64,000 nucleotides of DNA from Pseudomonas sp. MRSN 12121 (lineage in GTDB: Bacteria; Pseudomonadota; Gammaproteobacteria; Pseudomonadales; Pseudomonadaceae). Position 1 is the stretch's first letter, and every line of letters starts with the position of its first letter. The notes below the pieces were generated by a model. That model made no database searches. It had not been told where the DNA came from and was given only the letters and a program-made list of their open reading frames with translations. The stretch lies in contig NZ_CP010892.1 of the NCBI RefSeq assembly GCF_000931465.1, positions 3,061,388 through 3,125,387 of the forward strand. Direction: 5' to 3'. Positions 56,816 to 64,000 of this stretch are shown here, piece after piece. A program made the position numbers and the translations under genes.

Positions 56816-57538
56816 ATGACCGCGCAACCATTGATCACACCACCCCCCATCCACCGGCCGCCGGTGAAACAAGCCCTGGCGCCGCGCCTGCTCAAGTGGG
56901 GCGCCGGGCTGCTGCTGGCGGCGGGCGCGGCCTGGTTGCTCTGGCAGTGGGCCAACGACATGAGCGGGGTGCGCCGCGAGGCCCCGAAGGTGCCGACCAT
57001 CATCCCGTTGCCGCCACCGCCACCACCGCCGCCGGAGAAACCCAAGGAGCCGGAACCGAAGGTCGAGGAGAAGGTGCCCGAGCCGGAGCCGACCCCGGAG
57101 CCGGAACAGGTCAAGCCCGAGGAAGAAGCGCCGCCGTCGCCGGTGGACGACCTGGCGAACCCCATGCAGATGGACGGCGACGCCCAGGCCGGCAACGACG
57201 CCTTCAACATCGGCGCGGGCAAGGGCGGCGGCATGGCCGGTTCCGGCGGTGGGCGCCTGGGCAACGGCACCTACAGCCAGTTCCTGGCCTTCACCTTCCA
57301 GCGCGTGCTGCGGGAAAACCCGGACCTGCGCAACCAGGCCTTTTCGCTGCAGACCGACGTCTGGCTGAGCGCTGTCGGCGAGATCACCCGGGTCGAGCTG
57401 GTCAAGTCCAGCGGCAACCCGCAAATCGACACCCTGGTGCTGGCCGCCCTGCGCGCCGCGCCGCACTTGACGGAACGGCCCCCGGCCTCCCTGACCCTGC
57501 CTGTACGCCTGTCCCTGCAGGGGCGGCGCCCGGGTTAA
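56816..57538 (+). CDS. TonB-family energy transducer
   Basis: A 240-residue protein with the TonB layout: short cytoplasmic N terminus, one membrane helix at about 26-46 (KWGAGLLLAAGAAWLLWQW), a Pro/Glu/Lys-rich periplasmic spacer (PLPPPPPPPPEKPKEPEPK, then EPEPTPEPEQ) and a C-terminal TonB domain (VWLSAVGEITRVELVKSSGN, LTLPVRLSLQG). It should carry ExbB-ExbD energy to an outer-membrane partner. No TonB-dependent receptor lies in the window, so the partner may be PdtB, the adjacent porin-like protein or a remote receptor. It starts 4 bp after exbD. The position equals PA0695 of P. aeruginosa. Confidence 0.9.
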   Translation: MTAQPLITPPPIHRPPVKQALAPRLLKWGAGLLLAAGAAWLLWQWANDMSGVRREAPKVPTIIPLPPPPPPPPEKPKEPEPKVEEKVPEPEPTPEPEQVKPEEEAPPSPVDDLANPMQMDGDAQAGNDAFNIGAGKGGGMAGSGGGRLGNGTYSQFLAFTFQRVLRENPDLRNQAFSLQTDVWLSAVGEITRVELVKSSGNPQIDTLVLAALRAAPHLTERPPASLTLPVRLSLQGRRPG

Positions 57539-57581
57539 CCGAACGACTGACGCAAGTTTTGCCAAAAGGAGCTGTGTGCAC

Positions 57582-59276
57582 ATGATTTCCAACGTGAATC
57601 GATTGTCCCTGGCGATCGGCATGGTCATCGCGACCCTGGTGGGACAGGCGGCGGCCGCGCCCGCTGCGCCCTCGGAAAACGCCACGATCAATCTGATCCG
57701 TTTGCTGGTGCAGCAGGGCGTGCTGAAACAGGAGCAGGCCGACGGCCTGATCGCCCAGGCCGAGCGGGAAGCCGTGCAGGCGCGCCAGGCCAACAGCGCG
57801 GTGGCGGCGGGGCCGGCGGCTGCGCCGGGGGATGTGCGGGTGCAATACGTGCCGGCCATCGTCCGCGACCAGATCCGCGACCAGGTCAAGGCCGAGGTCA
57901 TGGCCACCGCCAAGCAGGAGAACTGGGCCCAGCCCAATACCTTCCCGGACTGGGTATCGCGCATCAGCTTCGACGGCGACATCCGCCTGCGCGACGAGTC
58001 GCGCTACTACTCGGGCAGCAACAGCAACCAGATCGTCGACTTCGCCAAGCTCAACGACAAGGGCCCGTACGACGTCAACCCCAACAGCAGCAGCAACTTG
58101 CCGCCCTTGCTCAACACCCGCGAGGACCGCGAGAACCTGTTCCGCCTGCGCGCCCGGCTGGGCATGAAGGCGCAGATCGCCCCGGACTGGACCGCCGGCA
58201 TCCGCATCGGCACCGGCTCGGACAACAACCCGGTGTCGACCACCCAGACCCTGGGCGGCGGCTTCGGCAAGAAGGATATCTGGCTCGACCAGGGCTACCT
58301 GACCTGGAAGGCCACCGACGAGCTGACCCTGACCGGCGGGCGGATCGCCAACCCGTTCTTCTCCACCGACATGCTGTATTCCGGCGACCTGAATTTCGAC
58401 GGCGTGGCGGCGATCTTCAACCACAAGCTCAACCGCGACTGGGGCCTGTTCGGCACGGTCGGCGCGTTCCCGGTGGAGTACACCAACGACACGTCCACCA
58501 GCAACGGCTTCGATAAGGAAGACAGCGACAACAAGTGGCTGTATGGCGCGCAGATCGGCGCCAACTGGGCGATCAACAACCACCACCGGCTCAAGGGCGC
58601 GCTGGCCTATTACCGCTTCGACGATATCGAAGGCCAGCGTTCCAGCCCTTGCCAGCCCTGGGCCGGGGCGCCGGGCTGCGACAGCGACGGCAGCCGCGCG
58701 GCCTTCATGCAGAAGGGCAACAGTGTGTTCCTGCTGCGCGACATCACGCCCAACCCGGCCAACCCGGCCGCCACCGCGCAGCCGCAGTTCGTCGGCCTGG
58801 CCTCGGAGTTCAACCTGTTGGACCTGAACCTGGTCTGGGACGCCGACCTGCCGGAAGACTTCAAGCTGCGCAGCCAGGCCAACTACATCCACAACCTGGG
58901 CTACGACGAAGGCGAGATGCGCAAGCGCGCCGCGGGCCAGATCGTCAACAACCTGGACAGCAGCGGCGAGCTGGAAAGCGGCGCCAATGCCTGGATGGTG
59001 CAGTTCACCCTGGGCAACAGCCTGGACCTGGCCAGGCAGGGCGACTGGAACCTGTTCGCCGGCTACAAGTACATCCAGCCCGACGCGCTGCCGGACGGTT
59101 TCAACGATTCCTCGTTCCACCTCGGCGGCACCAACGCCAAGGGTTATTTCGTCGGCGGCAACTACGGCCTGGCCAAGAACGTCTTCGCCACCGGGCGCTG
59201 GCTGAGTTCGGAGGCGGTGTACGGCGCGCCGTTCGACATCGATGTCCTGCAGCTTGAAATCAACACGCGCTTCTAG
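57582..59276 (+). CDS. Porin-like outer-membrane beta-barrel protein
   Basis: A 564-residue exported protein. A signal peptide ends near AAAA (residues 18-26), then comes a helical N-terminal segment (LIRLLVQQGVLKQEQADGLI; probably a trimer-forming or peptidoglycan-linked coiled coil), then a barrel of alternating strands (ISFDGDIRLRDESRYYSG, FRLRARLGMKAQIAPDWTAG) ending in LQLEINTRF with the C-terminal Phe of outer-membrane proteins. This matches the putative_porin family seen in Pi-limited Pseudomonas. It carries one pair of Cys in a loop (CQPWAGAPGC). AAAAGGAG at 57564-57571 supports ATG 57582; a GTG 6 bp upstream is possible. It follows tonB after 43 bp. Confidence 0.82.
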   Translation: MISNVNRLSLAIGMVIATLVGQAAAAPAAPSENATINLIRLLVQQGVLKQEQADGLIAQAEREAVQARQANSAVAAGPAAAPGDVRVQYVPAIVRDQIRDQVKAEVMATAKQENWAQPNTFPDWVSRISFDGDIRLRDESRYYSGSNSNQIVDFAKLNDKGPYDVNPNSSSNLPPLLNTREDRENLFRLRARLGMKAQIAPDWTAGIRIGTGSDNNPVSTTQTLGGGFGKKDIWLDQGYLTWKATDELTLTGGRIANPFFSTDMLYSGDLNFDGVAAIFNHKLNRDWGLFGTVGAFPVEYTNDTSTSNGFDKEDSDNKWLYGAQIGANWAINNHHRLKGALAYYRFDDIEGQRSSPCQPWAGAPGCDSDGSRAAFMQKGNSVFLLRDITPNPANPAATAQPQFVGLASEFNLLDLNLVWDADLPEDFKLRSQANYIHNLGYDEGEMRKRAAGQIVNNLDSSGELESGANAWMVQFTLGNSLDLARQGDWNLFAGYKYIQPDALPDGFNDSSFHLGGTNAKGYFVGGNYGLAKNVFATGRWLSSEAVYGAPFDIDVLQLEINTRF

Positions 59277-59295
59277 GGCGCAAGGGTGCATTGCT

Positions 59296-59946
59296 ATGAA
59301 CAGTACGGGGATCAAGCGGGCCAGGGCGGGCTGCTATCTGTGGTTGGGCCTGCTGGCGGCCGGCGGGGCCAGCGCCGAGGGCATGGAGGAGCGCTTGCGC
59401 ACCCAGTTGCGCAGCACCACCCAGCAGTTGCAGGCGTTGCAGAGCGAGCAGGCCCAGGCCAGCGCCGCGCGCATCGCCGCCGAAAACCAGGCCAGGGACG
59501 CGCAGGCGCAGATCAAGCAACTGAGCGCCGAACTGGCCAAGGCCCGCGGCGTGGCCGAGCAACTGGCCGGCCAGCAGCAGAACCTGCACAGCCAGGCCCA
59601 GGCGCAGATGGCCGCCAGCAGCGAGCAGATCGGCAAGTTCAAGAAGGCCTATGACGAGTTGCTGGTCATGGCCCGTGCCAAAGAAGCCGAACGGGCTAAG
59701 CTTCAGGCGCAATTGAGCGAACGTGACACACAAGTGCAGCAATGTTCGCTCAAGAATCAGCAGATGTATGGCGTGGCCAAGGAGATTCTCTCGGCCTACG
59801 AGAGGATCGATGTGGCCGAGGTGATGAAGATCCGCCAACCCTTCGCCGGCAGTGCCCGGGTCAAGTTCGAGGAACTGGCCCAGGGCTTTGGCGACGATTT
59901 GTACAAGACCCAGTTCGATGCCCCGCAGGCAGCGAGCGCCCACTGA
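59296..59946 (+). CDS. Exported coiled-coil protein of unknown function
   Basis: A 216-residue protein with a signal peptide (LWLGLLAAGGASAEG) and a long Gln/Ala-rich coiled coil from about residue 30 to 150 (LRSTTQQLQALQSEQAQASA, IKQLSAELAKARGVAEQLAG). A short C-terminal domain follows (KEILSAYERIDVAEVMKIRQ, ARVKFEELAQGFGDDLY). It is predicted to be periplasmic. I recognise no family. Position in the operon, after the porin-like gene and before the YbjN-like gene, corresponds to PA0697. It may act as a scaffold or spacer for the PdtB/TonB assembly, which is inference. Confidence 0.8.
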   Translation: MNSTGIKRARAGCYLWLGLLAAGGASAEGMEERLRTQLRSTTQQLQALQSEQAQASAARIAAENQARDAQAQIKQLSAELAKARGVAEQLAGQQQNLHSQAQAQMAASSEQIGKFKKAYDELLVMARAKEAERAKLQAQLSERDTQVQQCSLKNQQMYGVAKEILSAYERIDVAEVMKIRQPFAGSARVKFEELAQGFGDDLYKTQFDAPQAASAH

Positions 59947-59965
59947 CTATCAAGGAAGACCGAGC

Positions 59966-60451
59966 ATGACCGAACAAGCGCAATTGATCGCCAGCGTGAC
60001 CCCGCACAGCCTTACCGAGTTGCTGCAAGGCGCCGGCTACCGCGTCAACCAGACCGACCAGAACGGTGTCGTGCAGTTGCTCAGCGCCAGCCAGGGCATC
60101 GGCTACGCCGTGCGTTTCGGTAACCTGGCGGCCGAGCAGGGCAGCTACGTGGACTTCACCTTCAGCTGCGCGCTGCGGGTCCAGGGCGAGCTGCCCGCCG
60201 GCCTGGCCGAACTGTGGAACGCCTCGCGGCGTTTTGCCCGGCTGTCGTTGCAGGGCGAATTCCTGGTGATGGAGATGGACGTGGTGGTGGCCGGGGTCGG
60301 TCATGACCACCTGCGCCGCCAACTGGAACTCTGGGACCGGCTGTTGCAGGAGTTCATCGTCTACCTGCGCGACTACAGCCAGCATGCCGCGCGCCTGCAG
60401 GCCGAGGCCGCGCCAACCGCCCCCGAGGCCGCGGAGGGCACCGCGCAGTGA
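59966..60451 (+). CDS. YbjN-like (type III chaperone-fold) cytoplasmic protein
   Basis: A 161-residue protein with no signal peptide. The first 130 residues read like a YbjN domain (LTELLQGAGYRVNQTDQNGV, GIGYAVRFGNLAAEQGSYVD, LWNASRRFARLSLQGEFLVM), a fold related to type III secretion chaperones. An Ala/Glu-rich tail follows. AAGGAAG precedes the ATG at 59966. Its stop overlaps the GTG start of the PpiC gene by 4 bp. A chaperone role for a member of the locus, such as PdtA or the coiled-coil protein, would fit the context but is not shown. Confidence 0.72.
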   Translation: MTEQAQLIASVTPHSLTELLQGAGYRVNQTDQNGVVQLLSASQGIGYAVRFGNLAAEQGSYVDFTFSCALRVQGELPAGLAELWNASRRFARLSLQGEFLVMEMDVVVAGVGHDHLRRQLELWDRLLQEFIVYLRDYSQHAARLQAEAAPTAPEAAEGTAQ

Positions 60452-61398
60452 AAAGACCAAGCCTGATGCTCGGTGCCGGCGCCCTGGCCCTGGTGGCGCT
60501 GGCGGTGTGGTTGGGCGTGCGCCCGGGCAGCGACCCGGTGGCGGCGCAGCAGACCGGGCCGGCGGCGGCCAGCCAACCCGCGGCAGCCGCGGTGGCCCGC
60601 CTGGGTAGCCAGCAGGTGGCGCCGGAGGAACTCAAGGCGCTGCTCGCGGCGCTGCCGGAGGCGTCCCGGGAGCAGTTGCGCGGCAATCGCCCGGCCCTGG
60701 AGAGCTGGATCCGCACGCGCCTGGCGGAGAAGGCGGTGCTCGAACAGGCCGACGCCCAAGGCTGGCGCCAGCGTCCGGACGTGGCCTTGCAGACGCGGGT
60801 GGCTACCGAGCAGATCGTGTTTCGCGACTACTTGCGCTCGGTCAGCCAGGTGCCGGCCGGCTACCCGAGCGAGTCTGAGTTGCAGCAGGCCTATGACGCG
60901 GGCAAGGCGCAATGGCAGACCCCAGCCCTGTACCGGGTCAGCCAGATCTTCCTCGCGGTCGGCGAGCCGCAGGCGCTGGAGGCGGTGCGCAAGCAGGCCC
61001 AGGAACTGAGCAGGAAAGCCCAGGCGGCCCCCGGCGAATTCGCCGCCCTGGCCAGCCAGTACTCCCAGGACCCCGACAGCGCCCAACGCGGTGGCGACTC
61101 CGGGTTGCAGCCGTTGCAGCAGTTGCTGCCGGAGGTACGCGGCGCGGTGGCGCGGCTGAAGGTCGGCGCGGTGTCCGACGCGGTGCAGAGCCCGGCGGGC
61201 TTCCACATCCTCAAGCTGACCGAGCAGCAACCGGCCCGCAGCGCGACCCTGGACGAGCTGCGCGAACGCCTGACCCAGGCCCTGCGGGCCCAGCGCCAGG
61301 AACAGATCGCCAAGGCCTACCTGGAAGGCATGCTCGATACCGCGACCCTGAGTATCGATGGGGCCGAGTTGAACAAGGTGCTGGAGGAGAAATTGTAG
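60448..61398 (+). CDS. PpiC-type periplasmic peptidyl-prolyl isomerase
   Basis: A 316-residue membrane-anchored foldase. One N-terminal helix (LMLGAGALALVALAVWLGV) anchors it in the inner membrane, a helical SurA/PrsA-like N domain follows, and the parvulin domain is at about 155-255 (ALYRVSQIFLAVGEPQALEA, FAALASQYSQDPDSAQRGGD, GAVSDAVQSPAGFHILKLTE). The start is a GTG overlapping the YbjN-like gene. Its position matches PA0699, as the last gene of the pdtB-exb-tonB operon. It probably helps keep PdtA or outer-membrane proteins competent. The TAG stop lies inside a REP element that ends the operon. Confidence 0.93.
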   Translation: MKRPSLMLGAGALALVALAVWLGVRPGSDPVAAQQTGPAAASQPAAAAVARLGSQQVAPEELKALLAALPEASREQLRGNRPALESWIRTRLAEKAVLEQADAQGWRQRPDVALQTRVATEQIVFRDYLRSVSQVPAGYPSESELQQAYDAGKAQWQTPALYRVSQIFLAVGEPQALEAVRKQAQELSRKAQAAPGEFAALASQYSQDPDSAQRGGDSGLQPLQQLLPEVRGAVARLKVGAVSDAVQSPAGFHILKLTEQQPARSATLDELRERLTQALRAQRQEQIAKAYLEGMLDTATLSIDGAELNKVLEEKL

Positions 61399-61494
61399 GA
61401 GCGAAGCTTGCTCGCGATGATCGTCAACGATGACGCGGGCTGCCTGAATGAATGCGTTGTCCATGGGTTCATCGCGGGCAAGCCTCGCTCCTAC
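61394..61494. repeat. REP pair containing the PpiC stop codon
   Basis: TGTAGGAGCGAAGCTTGCTC at 61394-61413 and the complementary CAAGCCTCGCTCCTAC ending at 61494 form an inverted pair around about 65 bp. The PpiC stop TAG (61396-61398) is read from the repeat itself. The pair is the same family as that at 11594-11673 and likely ends the operon's mRNA. Confidence 0.85.
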
Positions 61495-61553
61495 AGAGAT
61501 CTTCGAAACACCATGCAATGGATGCAATCAACCACCTGACAGGGAGTCACCCC

Positions 61554-62534
61554 ATGTCTTTTCTGGAACCCGCCCCGACCTCGGGCATCACCCCCTATAT
61601 CGCCCCCGCCGAGCCCCGGGAAGCCTGGCTGGCCCTGGCCGCGGGGATCGATCCGGAGCTGGCCCAGTATTTCCTGGTCACCGCCCGTTGCGGCTGTTTC
61701 ATGCAGGCGGCGCGCAGCCTGAACATCAAGTCGACGTTGCTGCGCAAACAGCTGGCGCAACTGGAGGCGCAGCTGCGCCGTTCGCTGTTCCATTTCCAGG
61801 GCAGCGCCCTGAGCCTGAGCCGCGAAGGCCAGCAGCTCAAGGCGCAGTTGATCGCCCTGGCCCACGAACGCACCTTGCCGGTGCTCGAACAGCCGCTGAT
61901 CCGCCTGGCAGTGGCCGAATCGATCCTGCACGACATCCTCGGCCGCGACCTGATCGCCCTGTTGCGCCGCAACGCCAGCGCGCGCCTGGAGATCATCTCG
62001 ATCGACAGCGAACTGTCGCTGCGGGCCTTGAGCGCCGACGTGGTGGTCTGGCTGGGCGGGGTCGATTCGCCCAACCCGGGACCGAGCTTCGTCACCAGCA
62101 CCCCGCAACCGCTGGTGCGCCTGCATTACCTGCCGCATATCGCCAAGCGTTACTCGCGGGTCGCCGCGCGCCCCGACAGCCTCGACGACCTGGCCGACTA
62201 CATGCTGGTGCAGTGGCAGCAGGACCGGCAGGTCGAGCCGCTGCGGCCGTGGAACCAGCTGGTGGAGCAGCGCCTGGCGGGGGTGGTGCAGGTGCATTCC
62301 TACGAACTGATGCTGGAGATGATCCGTTGCAGCGCCTGCATCGGCCTGCTGCCTCATTACATGAGCCGCTTCGACCGAGGCCTGACCGCCTTGCCCGGGC
62401 TGTTCGGCGACGCCATGTCGCGCCAGGTGTGGATGGCGGTGAACGCCGAGGTCGAGCAGGACGCCGAGGTGCGCACGCTGGTGGAGCTGATCCTCCATAC
62501 CTTCGATGAGCGCGGGGAGTGGTTTTGCCCATAA
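61554..62534 (+). CDS. LysR-type transcriptional regulator
   Basis: A 326-residue LysR-family regulator with an unusual N-terminal extension of about 25 residues (MSFLEPAPTSGITPYIAPAE) before the helix-turn-helix at about 38-100 (FLVTARCGCFMQAARSLNIK, LRKQLAQLEAQLRRSLF, LSREGQQL). The rest is a periplasmic-binding-like effector domain (IRLAVAESILHDILGRDLIA). GGGAG about 8 bp upstream supports the ATG at 61554. It corresponds in position to PA0701. It is separated from the PpiC gene by a REP, so it has its own promoter. The target and inducer are not evident. Confidence 0.9.
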   Translation: MSFLEPAPTSGITPYIAPAEPREAWLALAAGIDPELAQYFLVTARCGCFMQAARSLNIKSTLLRKQLAQLEAQLRRSLFHFQGSALSLSREGQQLKAQLIALAHERTLPVLEQPLIRLAVAESILHDILGRDLIALLRRNASARLEIISIDSELSLRALSADVVVWLGGVDSPNPGPSFVTSTPQPLVRLHYLPHIAKRYSRVAARPDSLDDLADYMLVQWQQDRQVEPLRPWNQLVEQRLAGVVQVHSYELMLEMIRCSACIGLLPHYMSRFDRGLTALPGLFGDAMSRQVWMAVNAEVEQDAEVRTLVELILHTFDERGEWFCP

Positions 62535-62556
62535 CCGCCCGTGGGGTTGGTTCTTC

Positions 62557-62580
62557 TGTAGGAGCGAAGCGTGCTCGCGA
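62557..62580. repeat. Single REP element
   Basis: TGTAGGAGCGAAGCGTGCTC at 62557-62576 is one unpaired element of the family found at 11594 and 61394. It lies between the LysR gene and the acetyltransferase gene. Confidence 0.7.
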
Positions 62581-62719
62581 AAATAGCCAAGGGCGATGCA
62601 GGCGCCCCTGGTCGCACGCAGGAGAATGGTCATGCCGGAACAGGCCTGTTCATGCTCTCGCCAGCGGCATCGCCGGCGTTCTACACTCGACGGCCCTATT
62701 GCATGACCAAGGACGCCCC

Positions 62720-63238
62720 ATGCCCGCCGAGACCCCGAACTTCATCATCGAACGCTTCAGCGAAGCCCACGTCGCGGGCGTCACCGCGCTGTACAACGAG
62801 CCCGCGGTGGCGCGGCAGGTGCTGCAGATGCCGTTTCAGCCGGCCGAGGTCTGGCGCAAACGACTGTCGCCGGACAACGAGCGATGGGTCGCGCTGGTGG
62901 CGGTGCACGGGGAAACGGTGATCGGCAGTTGCACCATCGAGCAGTATTCGCGCATCCGCCGCGCCCACTGCGGCGGTGTCGGCATGGGCGTGGCGCTGGA
63001 GTGGCAGGGCCGGGGCGTCGGCAGTCGCCTGTTGGCGGCGGTACTGGATGTGGCGGACAACTGGATGAACCTGCAACGGGTGGAACTGACCGTCTTCGCA
63101 GACAACGAGGCGGCCCAGGGCCTGTACCGCAAGTTCGGCTTCGAGCGCGAGGGCCTGCTGCGCGACTACGCAGTGAGGGATGGCCAGTACGTCGACGTCA
63201 TCAGCATGGCGCGCCTGCGCCGCACCCTGCGCGCCTGA
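62720..63238 (+). CDS. GNAT-family N-acetyltransferase, YhhY/AaaT-like
   Basis: A 172-residue acetyltransferase. The acetyl-CoA loop is WQGRGVGSRLLAAVLDVADN (about 94-113), followed by LQRVELTVFADNEAAQGLYR and KFGFEREGLLRDYAVRDGQY, which closely follow E. coli YhhY (an L-amino-acid N-acetyltransferase). The substrate is probably a free amino acid. AAGGA about 8 bp upstream supports the ATG at 62720; a longer frame to 62519 runs through the REP. It is a single gene. Confidence 0.9.
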   Translation: MPAETPNFIIERFSEAHVAGVTALYNEPAVARQVLQMPFQPAEVWRKRLSPDNERWVALVAVHGETVIGSCTIEQYSRIRRAHCGGVGMGVALEWQGRGVGSRLLAAVLDVADNWMNLQRVELTVFADNEAAQGLYRKFGFEREGLLRDYAVRDGQYVDVISMARLRRTLRA

Positions 63239-63288
63239 CCCAGCCGCTCGCCCGGGGGCGCCCCTGAACTCGCCGCGCCCGTGCCGGG

Positions 63289-63675
63289 CGATCGCAGCCT
63301 CGCCGGGGCTCGGCAGCGGCTACAGGTTTTGCGCTGGATGAAGAATCGAGGCATGCCGCGATTGTTGGGTTCTGGGTTGGGCGACAAACCAAGGCCCGCC
63401 ACGATTCCCGTAGCCGCTGCCAAGCGCCAGCGAGGCTGCGATCGGCCCGCAGGGCCGCCAAACCTGCCACCGCGCACTCTCTGGAAAAGCGCGGTGCCTA
63501 CCTTGGCGAGTCCTGCGGCCTCGATCGCAGCCTCGCCGGGGCTCGGCAGCGGCTACAGGTTTTGCGTTGGATGAAGAAACGAGGCATGCCGCGATGGTTG
63601 GGTTGTGGGTTGGATAACAAACCAAGGCCCGCGATTCCCGTAGCCGCTGCCAAGCGCCAGCGAGGCTGCGATCGG
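63289..63675. repeat. REP/REPIN cluster with tandem duplication
   Basis: Four REPs of the GTAGCCGCTGCC family lie at 63289-63323 (reverse), 63410-63445 (forward), 63522-63556 (reverse) and 63640-63675 (forward). The sequence starting near 63319 (GCTACAGGTTTTGCG) recurs at 63552, so a unit of about 233 bp has been duplicated. The spacer between the forward REP at 63410 and the reverse at 63522 resembles that in the cluster at 1-409. No gene is supported between 63239 and 63733. Confidence 0.85.
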
Positions 63676-63733
63676 CAACGCAGTGGCCGCCAGACCTGAC
63701 CCCGTGGAGGGCCAGGTGGAGCACGGTTCGGGG

Positions 63734-64000
63734 TCAGGCCGGCTTTTCATCCAGGGCAAACGCCACCGCTGCGCGGGCGTGCAGTTCGGTGGTGTCGAGC
63801 AGGGGCAGGGGGCTGTGTTCGGGCTTGAGCAGCAGGCCGATCTCGGTGCAGCCGAGGATGATGGCCTGGGCGCCGCGTGCCATCAGGGTCTGGATCACCT
63901 GCTGGTAGCGCTGGCGCGAGGTGTCGCTGATCACCCCCACGCACAACTCCTCGTAGATGATCCGGTGCACGGCCTGGCGGTCTGCCGTGTCCGGCACCAG
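63734..64000 (-). CDS. Aspartate/glutamate racemase-family protein, C-terminal part
   Basis: This frame runs leftward from beyond the right end of the window and stops at 63734; only the last 89 or so residues are present. The conserved cysteine motif of Asp/Glu racemases is in AQAIILGCTEIGLLL, and PLLDTTELHARAAV is the typical C-terminal segment of the YgeA group. The GTG at 63997 is only the first possible start visible and is not the real one. Substrate cannot be assigned from this part. Confidence 0.85.
   Translation of the reverse strand: MVPDTADRQAVHRIIYEELCVGVISDTSRQRYQQVIQTLMARGAQAIILGCTEIGLLLKPEHSPLPLLDTTELHARAAVAFALDEKPA

Overview
The window is high-GC chromosomal DNA from a Pseudomonas, most likely a fluorescent group member. 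The evidence is the gene order hxc-lap-pdt-exb/tonB, which matches the Pi-starvation/PUMA3 locus of P. aeruginosa (PA0677 to about PA0701) gene for gene, together with the Pseudomonas-type REP/REPIN repeats and the high-GC codon use. The gene correspondences to PAO1 are from memory, not from a search.

Layout. (1) 0.4-11.6 kb: a complete Hxc-type II secretion system. hxcW and hxcU read leftward, hxcP rightward, hxcV leftward, and hxcT-X-Y-Z-Q-R-S form a rightward operon. The secretin is a lipoprotein. REP/REPIN repeats sit before hxcW, between hxcP and hxcV, between hxcQ and hxcR, and after hxcS. (2) 12.2-14.6 kb: two PstS/DING-like exported proteins (LapA and LapB type), the expected Hxc substrates, separated by a terminator. 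(3) 14.8-27.4 kb: the giant two-partner secretion exoprotein PdtA. (4) 27.5-52.0 kb: a block absent from this position in PAO1 as I know it. It holds a CdiB/CdiA-type two-partner system with a 4639-residue CdiA, an AT-rich toxin/immunity tail with an apparent orphan toxin fragment and two further small genes, a small hypothetical gene with a structured leader, a secreted PEBP protein, a 1424-residue fusion enzyme (serine hydrolase, adenylating ligase, membrane acyltransferase, carrier protein) and an AraC regulator. (5) 52.1-61.4 kb: the locus resumes with phdA, pdtB (outer-membrane partner of PdtA), an ExbB with a large periplasmic domain, ExbD, TonB, a porin-like protein, a coiled-coil exported protein, a YbjN-like protein and a PpiC foldase. 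(6) 61.5-64.0 kb: a LysR regulator, a YhhY-like acetyltransferase and the 3' end of an aspartate/glutamate racemase-family gene, with more REPINs.

How it works together. The ancestral genes look like a phosphate-starvation exoproteome: Hxc exports phosphate-binding/phosphatase proteins, while PdtB, helped by an ExbB-ExbD-TonB motor and a PpiC foldase, handles PdtA. A near-identical 30-bp motif lies about 125 bp before pdtA and about 121 bp before phdA-pdtB, so both halves are probably still co-regulated despite the 24.6-kb block between them. The most novel-looking item is the fusion enzyme at 46.8-51.1 kb with its adjacent AraC gene. No tRNA, rRNA, CRISPR array or intact insertion sequence was seen.
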